Shown here: positions 1 to 4,496 of the stretch, piece by piece | How positions within the stretch are numbered: position 1 is the first letter of the stretch | Layout: every line of letters begins with the position of its first letter | Assembly (NCBI GenBank): GCA_937880805.1 | Contig: CALGRR010000027.1 | Span: forward strand, 1-6,719 | From: an uncultured Clostridia bacterium | GTDB lineage: Bacteria > Bacillota > Clostridia > Oscillospirales > Acutalibacteraceae | DNA length: 6,719 bases | Reading direction: 5' to 3' | Notes under the pieces: generated by a model | Told to the model about the DNA's origin: nothing | What the model saw: the letters and a program-made list of their open reading frames with translations, nothing else | Databases searched by the model: none | Program-made: the position numbers and the translations under genes

Positions 1-2
1 TT

Positions 3-569
3 CAGAGTGTTGTGGGTATAAGAGCATCCGAGCTTGCCAAACTTGAGGGTCGGGACCTTGTCACAGATGAATCGGGACATTTCTGTGTTTTCGTCAAAAA
101 CGGAAAAGGCGGCAAAGATTCACTTCAGAGGATTCTTCCTGAAGACGAAGTTTTCGTCAGCGAATATTTTAATGTCGGCAAAAAAGAAAAAGTTTTTAAG
201 CCGATTGAGTTGTCAAATTCAATCGACTATCACCACATTAGGGCAGAGAATGCCAAAAGATGTTATGACTATTATCTGAATAAAATCAACACAGAAGAAG
301 GATATGCAGAAAAACTTGCAGACGAAATCCATCTGCGTTGGAGACTGTACTGCACAAAGAAACTTCCCGATGGCACGATAGTTCACAAACCTTTTGAAGA
401 AAAATTAATCAAAGGTACATACAAAGTCAGAGGAAAGAATAAAGCGTTGGCAATCGAATACGGATTACCAACCGAATACAACAATCTTGCACTTGCGGCA
501 GTTTCAATTTTTCACTTGTCTCACTGGAGAAACAACGTCACGGTGCAGTCATATCTTTTATCGCACTAA
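3..569 (+). CDS. Tyrosine recombinase/phage-integrase family protein, 5'-truncated by the window edge
   Basis: This is the C-terminal catalytic part of a tyrosine recombinase, an enzyme that cuts and rejoins DNA through a phosphotyrosine. The frame is open to the window edge, so the beginning is missing; a GTG at 12 falls inside conserved box I and is not the true start. Counting that GTG as residue 1, the catalytic set is visible: box I GIRASEL (Arg4), a lysine-rich turn KNGKGGK (30-35), HHIR (His74, Arg77), LSHWRNNVT (His171) and Tyr181 in QSYLLSH. About 94 residues separate the box II Arg from the LSH His, against 23 in the second integrase of this window. The extra region is lysine-rich (about 95-150). 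I recall clostridial integrases with a similar expanded box II. It probably belongs to the same element as the excisionase and integrase downstream, or to one nested in it. The family is secure; the target site is unknown. Confidence 0.82.
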   Translation, partial: QSVVGIRASELAKLEGRDLVTDESGHFCVFVKNGKGGKDSLQRILPEDEVFVSEYFNVGKKEKVFKPIELSNSIDYHHIRAENAKRCYDYYLNKINTEEGYAEKLADEIHLRWRLYCTKKLPDGTIVHKPFEEKLIKGTYKVRGKNKALAIEYGLPTEYNNLALAAVSIFHLSHWRNNVTVQSYLLSH

Positions 570-590
570 CCCTGAGGATACGGGAACGGT

Positions 591-618
591 TTGATTCCAC
601 CCGTTTTGTATATATAAA
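591..618 (+). promoter_or_regulatory. Candidate sigma-A promoter for the excisionase gene
   Basis: A TTGATT at 591-596 and a TATAAA at 613-618 are separated by 16 bp, a fair match to TTGACA/TATAAT. Transcription would start near 625, leaving a leader of about 85 nt before the ATG at 711. Found by eye only; chance matches are common in AT-rich DNA. Confidence 0.4.
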
Positions 619-652
619 TGAAAGCTCGCTTTCTCAGGATGAAAATGAAAAC

Positions 653-667
653 AACTCATTATGAGTT
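653..667. promoter_or_regulatory. Short perfect dyad upstream of the excisionase, possible operator
   Basis: AACTCAT and ATGAGTT form a perfect 7-bp inverted repeat around a single T. It lies about 45 bp before the excisionase start and downstream of the candidate promoter, a position suitable for a repressor or for Xis/Int binding. A small RNA hairpin is less likely because a 1-nt loop would force open the inner pairs. No binding protein can be assigned. Confidence 0.3.
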
Positions 668-710
668 CAGATAGAAAATCCTCAAAAAATAATTTTATGA
701 GGTATACCCG

Positions 711-881
711 ATGTTTGAAGAAAAAGAACTTCTGACCGTTAAGGAAACGGCAGAGTTTCTCGGAGTTTGTGAAAAAACCATTTACAAACTCATCAACACA
801 AAGAAGCTTTTTGCGCTAAAAATAGGCAAAAAACTTCTTGTGCCGAAAAGCAAAATTTATGGTTCGCTCGGCACAAAATAA
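711..881 (+). CDS. Excisionase-family helix-turn-helix DNA-binding protein (56 aa)
   Basis: This small gene encodes a single winged helix-turn-helix domain of the excisionase/MerR-like type (HTH_17). The start of the protein reads LLTVKETAEFLGVCEKTIY (residues 7-25), the typical first helix, turn and recognition helix. It is followed by KLINTKKL and then the wing ALKIGKKLLVPKS (35-47). Such proteins bend DNA at attachment sites and steer the integrase toward excision, or act as small regulators. A GAGG ribosome site at 699-702 sits 8 nt before the ATG, which supports this start. It stops 6 nt before a strong hairpin and about 130 bp before the integrase gene, the usual xis-int order. At 56 residues it is nearly the bare domain, slightly shorter than many Xis proteins. 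An Xis role is inferred from the fold and neighbours. Confidence 0.8.
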   Translation: MFEEKELLTVKETAEFLGVCEKTIYKLINTKKLFALKIGKKLLVPKSKIYGSLGTK

Positions 882-887
882 CAAAAT

Positions 888-917
888 GGCTGAACGGAGA
901 TTTTTCTTCGTTCAGCC
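888..917. repeat. Strong 13-bp hairpin between the excisionase and integrase genes
   Basis: GGCTGAACGGAGA and TCTTCGTTCAGCC pair along 13 positions (one G-T pair) around a TTTT loop. On the plus strand the hairpin is followed by AAAAATTC, so it is not a normal rho-independent terminator for the excisionase. Read leftward it is followed by ATTTTGTTATTTT, which is T-rich enough to stop antisense or leftward transcripts. It may instead protect or process the xis-int mRNA, or be a recombinase-binding dyad. The structure itself is clear; its role is open. Confidence 0.6.
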
Positions 918-946
918 AAAAATTCACAATTAATTTACTTTACACA

Positions 947-1003
947 GAGCGGTTTGCGCGCTATCCTTAAGTTACCAAAAGGACGGCGTTGTATAAACCG
1001 CTC
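947..1003 (+). promoter_or_regulatory. Folded leader hairpin just before the integrase ribosome site
   Basis: GAGCGGTTT (947-955) is perfectly complementary to AAACCGCTC (995-1003). Inside it, TCCTT (964-968) pairs with AAGGA (979-983), and flanking bases 958-962 and 985-989 also pair, two of them as G-U. Together this is a long, interrupted stem-loop whose base touches the AAAGGAG at 1004-1010. Such a structure could tune integrase translation, or the outer 9-bp repeat could be a DNA-level protein site. No known riboswitch or T-box motif is recognised. Confidence 0.4.
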
Positions 1004-1010
1004 AAAGGAG
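1004..1010 (+). promoter_or_regulatory. Integrase ribosome-binding site abutting its start codon
   Basis: AAAGGAG runs directly into the ATG at 1011 with no spacer, where 5-9 nt would be usual. The anti-Shine-Dalgarno match even continues through the start (AAAGGAGATGAT against the ideal AAAGGAGGTGAT). No ATG, GTG or TTG lies at the normal distance downstream in this frame. Confidence 0.5.
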
Positions 1011-2183
1011 ATGATTTATATAGGCGCTACAATACAGACCAAAGGCAACCACTATTACATTGTTGTAGACACTTATGACGAAAACGGTAAAAGAAAACCG
1101 AAATGGATTGCAACGGGTCTTGAAATTAAAGGTAACAAAAGAAAAGCCGAAGAAAAAAGAAAGGAGATCGAAAGGGAATACGAATTAAAAAGTAAGCTTG
1201 TTCCTTCTGACATCACGCTTGATGAATTGGCACAGAAATGGGTTGACGAGTATAAAAACAAAGTCGATATAATCACATATGGCGGATACGAAAGTATTGT
1301 AAGAGTTCACATCATTCCTTATTTTGAAGAACACAAAATTAAGGTAAACGAGGTTACATATGAAACTATACAGAAATATTTTGATGAGAAGAAGGTATCC
1401 GGAAACAAAATAACCGGCGAGGGACTTTCTCCCAAAACTCTCAAAAGTCATATGACGGTACTCAAGCTGATTTTTAATCTGGCAAGAAAACAAAAAATCA
1501 TTTATGAAGATTGTCTGGAATTCGTAATAATTCCGACGCTTACTCACGAAAAGGTTAATTTCTATAGTGCAGAAGAAGTTCAGAAGGTTTGGGAAGCTAT
1601 TAAAGATGACAGAATCTTTCATCTGATTTATGCGACAATTTATTTCGGAATGCGCAGAAGCGAAGTGCTCGGACTTCGCTGGGATGCGGTAGATTTCGAA
1701 AACAAAATGCTTATCGTCAGACACACGGTTGTTATGTATAACAACAAGGTTGTTGCAAAGGATTCAACCAAAACCGATGCAAGCAACAGAACATACCCTC
1801 TGTCAGATGATATGATTGAATTCTTCAAATGGCTCAAAGCCCGTGAGGAAGAGGAAAGAGCTGCTTGCGGCAAAGATTATATTGAGAACGATTATATATT
1901 CAAATGGCCTAATGGTAAAACTTATGACCCTGACTATATATCAAAACGCTTCAAAAAACTTTTGAAAAAGAATGATTTGAAACGTATCAGATTTCACGAT
2001 TTGCGTCACAGCTGCGCAGCCTTGCTTTTATCTGAGGGTCGTGAGCTTTATGACGTTTCGGAATGGCTTGGGCATTCCGATGTGAACATCACCGCCAAGT
2101 TTTACGGTCACCTTGATATGAAAAGAAAAAAGGATCTCGGCAACACTATCGGAAATTCTATAGGCTTCAAAAACGTTGTGTAG
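1011..2183 (+). CDS. int: Site-specific tyrosine recombinase (integrase), 390 aa
   Basis: This is a complete integrase that would join and release the element at the neighbouring tRNA-Arg. Residues 1-60 form a small arm-type DNA-binding domain (YYIVVDTYDENGKRKPKW, then WIATGLEIKGNKRKAE). Residues about 65-165 are the helical SAM-like core-binding domain. Residues about 180-375 are the catalytic domain with every active-site residue: FGMRRSEVLGLRW (Arg215), the beta-hairpin lysine in STKTDASNRTYPL (Lys254), HDLRHS (His329, Arg332), LGHSDVNIT (His355) and the nucleophile Tyr365 in KFYGHL. Length is normal for phage and Tn916-like integrases. The ATG at 1011 is chosen because family members begin near here, although its ribosome site is abnormally close. 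The frame stays open back to a TTG at 954, but that codon has no ribosome site and lies in a hairpin. The xis-like gene precedes it and the tRNA 3' end is 113 bp beyond its stop. Confidence 0.92.
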   Translation: MIYIGATIQTKGNHYYIVVDTYDENGKRKPKWIATGLEIKGNKRKAEEKRKEIEREYELKSKLVPSDITLDELAQKWVDEYKNKVDIITYGGYESIVRVHIIPYFEEHKIKVNEVTYETIQKYFDEKKVSGNKITGEGLSPKTLKSHMTVLKLIFNLARKQKIIYEDCLEFVIIPTLTHEKVNFYSAEEVQKVWEAIKDDRIFHLIYATIYFGMRRSEVLGLRWDAVDFENKMLIVRHTVVMYNNKVVAKDSTKTDASNRTYPLSDDMIEFFKWLKAREEEERAACGKDYIENDYIFKWPNGKTYDPDYISKRFKKLLKKNDLKRIRFHDLRHSCAALLLSEGRELYDVSEWLGHSDVNITAKFYGHLDMKRKKDLGNTIGNSIGFKNVV

Positions 2184-2202
2184 CTTGAGCCGGAAGGACC
2201 TC

Positions 2203-2222
2203 TTGTTAGAATTTTGTTAGAA
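2203..2222. repeat. Two 9-bp direct repeats, 11 bp apart, between integrase and tRNA
   Basis: TTGTTAGAA occurs at 2203-2211 and again at 2214-2222, a period of 11 bp or about one helical turn. Tandem short repeats on one face of the helix near an integrase are typical of arm-type integrase or Xis binding sites. The second copy runs into a 17-bp dyad (2220-2236). The repeat is plain in the sequence; the role is inferred. Confidence 0.45.
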
Positions 2223-2236
2223 AAACAGTGTTTTTC
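2220..2236. repeat. AT-rich dyad downstream of the integrase stop
   Basis: GAAAAAC and GTTTTTC form a perfect 7-bp inverted repeat around AGT. It could be a recombinase core-type site, or a weak end for the integrase transcript. The stem has few G-C pairs and no clean T-tract follows, so a true terminator is doubtful. Confidence 0.35.
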
Positions 2237-2256
2237 ACACTTTTCATAAAGGACAT

Positions 2257-2294
2257 AAAAAAGCCGAAACTCCTTGATATACAAGGAGTTTCGG
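2257..2294 (-). terminator. Rho-independent terminator of tRNA-Arg
   Basis: Read leftward, CCGAAACTCCTTG and CAAGGAGTTTCGG form a perfect 13-bp stem around a TATAT loop, followed by C and six T residues (2262-2257). It starts 2 nt after the encoded CCA of the tRNA. Any insertion into the tRNA 3' end has therefore left, or supplied, an intact terminator. Confidence 0.88.
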
Positions 2295-2296
2295 TA

Positions 2297-2373
2297 TGGC
2301 GCGCTGTAAGGGATTCGAACCCCTGACCTTTTGGTTCGTAGCCAAACACTCTATCCAGCTGAGCTAACAGCGC
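2297..2373 (-). tRNA. tRNA-Arg (anticodon ACG)
   Basis: The 77-nt minus-strand sequence folds as a full cloverleaf. The acceptor is GCGCTGT with ACAGCGC, the discriminator is G and CCA is encoded. The D stem is GCTC/GAGT, the anticodon stem TTTGG/CCAAA holds loop CTACGAA with anticodon ACG at 2339-2337, and the T arm has loop TTCGAAT. ACG reads the CGU/CGC/CGA arginine codons once its first base is converted to inosine by TadA. The integrase gene lies just past its 3' end, making this the likely integration target. It has its own upstream promoter and downstream terminator. Confidence 0.96.
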
Positions 2374-2402
2374 AAATCTTATTAAGTTTCTGTTGCCAAA
2401 GT

Positions 2403-2431
2403 ATATTATCACATATAACAAAAAAAATCAA
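2403..2431 (-). promoter_or_regulatory. Candidate promoter of tRNA-Arg
   Basis: On the minus strand, TTGATT (2431-2426) and TAATAT (2408-2403) are 17 bp apart. Initiation would fall near 2396, about 23 nt before the tRNA. Spacing is ideal and both boxes match 4 of 6 bases. Confidence 0.45.
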
Positions 2432-2465
2432 TAGCTAAATTGAAAAAAATCAAAAATTTTATTTT

Positions 2466-2498
2466 AAAAAATCAGAGCTTCCTTTTCGGGGAAGCTCT
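2466..2498 (-). terminator. Terminator after the PAP2 phosphatase gene
   Basis: AGAGCTTCC and GGAAGCTCT form a 9-bp stem with a 7-nt loop. Read leftward the stem is followed by GA and six T residues (2471-2466), 12 nt after the phosphatase stop codon. The plus-strand side is also T-rich, so it may stop transcripts in both directions. Confidence 0.85.
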
Positions 2499-2510
2499 TT
2501 TCTTTAATCA

Positions 2511-3239
2511 TTATGATTTTTTAGCTTTTCTGTTCTTTATTGCGTTTTCGATTTTGGGATAAACAACATCATAAAGCTTTGCAAAGATTGCATAGCCGAT
2601 AAGTGCATAAAGAATACCTACAACCGCACCGACAATAACGTCTGTGGGGTAGTGAACGCCAACATAAATTCTTGAAATACCCATAAGGAATGCAAAAATA
2701 AATGCGGGAATTGCAACGCCCTTCTTTTTAAGAACCATTGTTATTGCCATTGCAAATGTAAATGCCGATGATGTGTGGCCTGAGGGGAATGAAAGCGATT
2801 TTGATGACATATAGTCAACAATATCGGGCCATACATAGCCTGCATTCCATTTATCGGCAAAGCCGGGGAATCTGTCGATAGTCCAGTCAACGTTGCCGAA
2901 CAAGCCAATCCAGTCATATTCTCTGCCGTATTCTTCAAAGGCCTTCTGTGCAGCCTGGGGAAGAATGGTGAGATTATAGGGGCGGGGACGCTCCATAATG
3001 GGCTTGATAAGTTCATTGTTAAGAAGGGTCATAACAAGAAGCGAACCGAGGCAAACAAGGCCTGCCTTTCTTGTTTTCTTGAAGAAAAGCATAACCAGAC
3101 CGAGAATGATGAAGAATATGCCGTCATCTCCAAGGGTTGTTATGATTTTCATTATGGGATTAAGCCAATCCATTCTTACAACATTCTCAAAGAATTCAAA
3201 TATTGAAAGATCAAAATTAAGTATAGCTTCCAAAAACAT
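2511..3239 (-). CDS. PAP2-family membrane phosphatase (242 aa)
   Basis: This is an integral-membrane acid phosphatase of the PAP2 superfamily, whose members dephosphorylate lipid phosphates such as undecaprenyl pyrophosphate, phosphatidate or phosphatidylglycerol phosphate. The three-part signature is complete: K-x6-RP (Lys79 to Arg86-Pro87, in KPIMERPRP), PSGH at 152-155, and SR-x5-H-x3-D (Ser189, Arg190, His196, Asp200). His196 would be the nucleophile and His155 the proton donor. Hydrophobic segments lie near 41-53, 59-75, 157-170, 175-188 and 201-220. The tryptophan- and tyrosine-rich stretch 88-150 between the first two motifs is probably an extracytoplasmic loop. The tail after 228 is short and lysine-rich. 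An AAAGGA ribosome site lies close before the ATG. It has its own promoter and terminator, although it follows maf by 79 bp in the same direction. The substrate cannot be chosen from sequence alone. Confidence 0.92.
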   Translation of the reverse strand: MFLEAILNFDLSIFEFFENVVRMDWLNPIMKIITTLGDDGIFFIILGLVMLFFKKTRKAGLVCLGSLLVMTLLNNELIKPIMERPRPYNLTILPQAAQKAFEEYGREYDWIGLFGNVDWTIDRFPGFADKWNAGYVWPDIVDYMSSKSLSFPSGHTSSAFTFAMAITMVLKKKGVAIPAFIFAFLMGISRIYVGVHYPTDVIVGAVVGILYALIGYAIFAKLYDVVYPKIENAIKNRKAKKS

Positions 3240-3270
3240 CTTCCTTTCATATTCATTTTATGTTTTTTAT

Positions 3271-3299
3271 ATTATCGCTTTTATTCAGACAAAAAGCAA
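3271..3299 (-). promoter_or_regulatory. Candidate promoter of the PAP2 phosphatase gene
   Basis: On the minus strand TTGCTT (3299-3294) and GATAAT (3276-3271) are 17 bp apart in the 79-bp gap after maf. The -10 matches 5 of 6 bases and the -35 only 3. This suggests the phosphatase can be expressed separately from nudF-maf. Confidence 0.5.
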
Positions 3300-3318
3300 G
3301 TGTTTATTGCAAAATATT

Positions 3319-3873
3319 TTACATTTTGGCAATTTCTTTAACAACCGCCGCAACGGGAAGCCCCACAATGTTGAAATAATCGCCCTCTATGCTCTCAACA
3401 AGAGTGCAGCCGAGCCCCTGGATTCCGTAGGCACCCGCCTTATCCATACATTCCTTTGTGGCAACATAGCTTTCTATTTCGGCATCGGTCAGCTCATAAA
3501 ATCTGACCTTGCTCACCTTTGCAAAGCTTTTGATTTTTTCACCTTTGATAAGACAGACACCCGTTATAACCTCGTGCTCTATCCCCGAAAGCATACGAAG
3601 CATTTCCTTTGCGTGCTCTTCGTTTTTCGGCTTTCCGAGTATTTTTCCGTTACAAACAACGATTGTATCTGCTCCTATAACAACGGCATCTTTATTACCT
3701 TCGGCAACCGCCGAAGCTTTTTTCGTTGCGGTTAAAACTGCGGCATCCTGCGGATTTATTCCGTCAGGAACGCTCTCATCAACCTCTTTAACAATTATTT
3801 CAAACTCAACACCCGCCGTTTTCAGAAGCTCTTTTCTTCTGGGCGATGAGGATGCAAGTATAATTCCGGTCAT
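3319..3873 (-). CDS. maf: Maf-family nucleoside triphosphate pyrophosphatase (184 aa)
   Basis: Maf proteins hydrolyse non-canonical and some canonical nucleotides (dTTP, UTP, modified bases) to the monophosphate and pyrophosphate in the cytoplasm, and have been linked to control of septum formation. Family motifs occur in order: ILASSSPRR (5-13) for phosphate binding, GADTIV (67-72) with catalytic Asp69, GKPKN (80-84), HEVITGV (100-106), DKAGAYGIQG (144-153) and FNIVGLP (167-173). Length is normal for the family. The GIQG form suggests the dTTP/UTP (YhdE-like) branch rather than the YceF branch, which is an inference. The ATG overlaps the nudF stop by 4 bp (ATGA), and a GGAG inside the nudF tail about 10 nt upstream would serve as ribosome site, so the two genes are translationally coupled. 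The product fits its neighbour: both are housekeeping nucleotide pyrophosphatases. Confidence 0.95.
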   Translation of the reverse strand: MTGIILASSSPRRKELLKTAGVEFEIIVKEVDESVPDGINPQDAAVLTATKKASAVAEGNKDAVVIGADTIVVCNGKILGKPKNEEHAKEMLRMLSGIEHEVITGVCLIKGEKIKSFAKVSKVRFYELTDAEIESYVATKECMDKAGAYGIQGLGCTLVESIEGDYFNIVGLPVAAVVKEIAKM

Positions 3874-4421
3874 TTCTTTATTGCTCCTCTGCGAAGCATT
3901 TCGGCAACTCTCATAACGAGTGCCTGCGTTTTTCCGTCGGGGATTTCGTTCTTCATTATCATATCAACAGCTTTGTCGATATGAATTTTTTCAACCTCAA
4001 GGAACTCATCATTATCAAGATGCATCTGTGTTTCGGTAAGACCCGATGCCGCATAAAGATGAATTATTTCGCCGCAGTAGCCCGGAGTGGGATAAAACTC
4101 GCCAAGGTCATAGTATTCCGAAGCAACGCAGCCCGTTTCTTCTTCAAGCTCTCTTTTTCCCGCTTCAAATGGGTCTTCCCCTTTTTCAAGCTTGCCTGCG
4201 GGCAGCTCAAGAACAACCTTCATATAAGGATACCTGAACTGACGCACAAACATCAGCTCATTCTCTGCGGTTATCGCCGCAACACAGACTCCGCCGTTAT
4301 GCTCAACAACCTCTCTTATGCAAGGCTTACCGTCGGGCAATTCGGCATTATCCCTCCTTACGTTGATGATTCTGCCTTCATAAATATAATTTTTCTCAAC
4401 CGTTTTTTCAAAAAGGTCCAT
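3870..4421 (-). CDS. nudF: NudF-type Nudix hydrolase, ADP-ribose pyrophosphatase (183 aa)
   Basis: This is a cytoplasmic Nudix hydrolase expected to split ADP-ribose into AMP and ribose 5-phosphate using Mg2+. The Nudix box G-x5-E-x7-RE-U-xEE-xGU starts at Gly76 (GKLEKGEDPFEAGKRELEEE, then TG), with metal-binding Glu91, Glu94 and Glu95; its last hydrophobic position is Cys98, a mild departure. Just before it, VRQFRYPYMKVVLELPAGK (59-77) is typical of the ADP-ribose branch. After it, EFYPTPGYCGEIIHLYAA gives the proline/glycine element about 15 residues past the box that marks this branch. Length and N-terminal strand-rich domain fit the dimeric family. The ATG is supported by GGAGG at 4434-4430, 8 nt upstream. 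It is first in a two-gene unit with maf and is transcribed away from the carboxypeptidase gene. Confidence 0.93.
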   Translation of the reverse strand: MDLFEKTVEKNYIYEGRIINVRRDNAELPDGKPCIREVVEHNGGVCVAAITAENELMFVRQFRYPYMKVVLELPAGKLEKGEDPFEAGKRELEEETGCVASEYYDLGEFYPTPGYCGEIIHLYAASGLTETQMHLDNDEFLEVEKIHIDKAVDMIMKNEIPDGKTQALVMRVAEMLRRGAIKK

Positions 4422-4451
4422 ATATAATTCCTCCGGAGTTTTATTCAGTAA

Positions 4452-4479
4452 ATTCTATGAATATAATCCTATATATCAC
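4452..4479 (-). promoter_or_regulatory. Candidate promoter of nudF-maf
   Basis: On the minus strand GTGATA (4479-4474) and TAGAAT (4457-4452) are 16 bp apart, ahead of the nudF ribosome site. It overlaps the -10 proposed for the divergent gene, so the two may compete. Confidence 0.35.
4462..4467 (+). promoter_or_regulatory. Candidate -10 box of the carboxypeptidase gene
   Basis: A perfect TATAAT lies 30 bp before the ATG. No good -35 sits at 17 bp; only T-rich sequence is there. An AAAGGAG ribosome site follows at 4484-4490, 6 nt before the start. Confidence 0.45.
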
Positions 4480-4496
4480 TATTAAAGGAGTCTATT

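Larger units (their letters stand above)
1..2299. mobile_element. Integration end of a tRNA-Arg-targeted integrative element (prophage or ICE), partial
   Basis: Two tyrosine recombinase genes and an excisionase-like gene lie in a row and stop 113 bp before the 3' end of a tRNA-Arg gene on the other strand. Elements using tyrosine recombinases commonly insert at tRNA 3' ends and keep int next to that tRNA, so the region left of the tRNA is read as one end of such an element, the body being outside the window. The exact right edge is not visible: the duplicated tRNA 3' segment expected at the other end is not in this window, and the edge given is a guess at the tRNA 3' end. Whether it is a phage, an ICE or a mobilizable island cannot be told from the recombination genes alone. 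Confidence 0.6.

Noticed and set aside
618..674. 18-codon frame in the excisionase leader, a possible leader peptide
   Set aside because: No ribosome site, and its ATG overlaps the candidate -10 box, so it would lie before the transcript start.
954..1010. Longer integrase starting at TTG 954
   Set aside because: No ribosome site precedes it, the added residues lie in a paired leader, and family members begin near the ATG at 1011.
2206..2421. 71-codon minus-strand reading frame with LLAQLDRVFGYEPKGQGFES
   Set aside because: It is the tRNA-Arg gene translated; this is a well-known false protein pattern from tRNA-Arg genes.
3300..3330. Imperfect AT-rich stem at the end of maf, considered as a terminator
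   Set aside because: It has a bulge, few G-C pairs and no T-tract, so maf transcripts may run on into the phosphatase gene.
2998..3735. 245-codon plus-strand frame
   Set aside because: It lies antisense to the PAP2 and maf genes, which both have full family motifs; it has no recognisable domain and spans their intergenic gap.
3509..4427. Plus-strand frames opposite maf and nudF (135 and 148 codons)
   Set aside because: They are mirror frames of conserved genes, with no family resemblance and no convincing ribosome sites.
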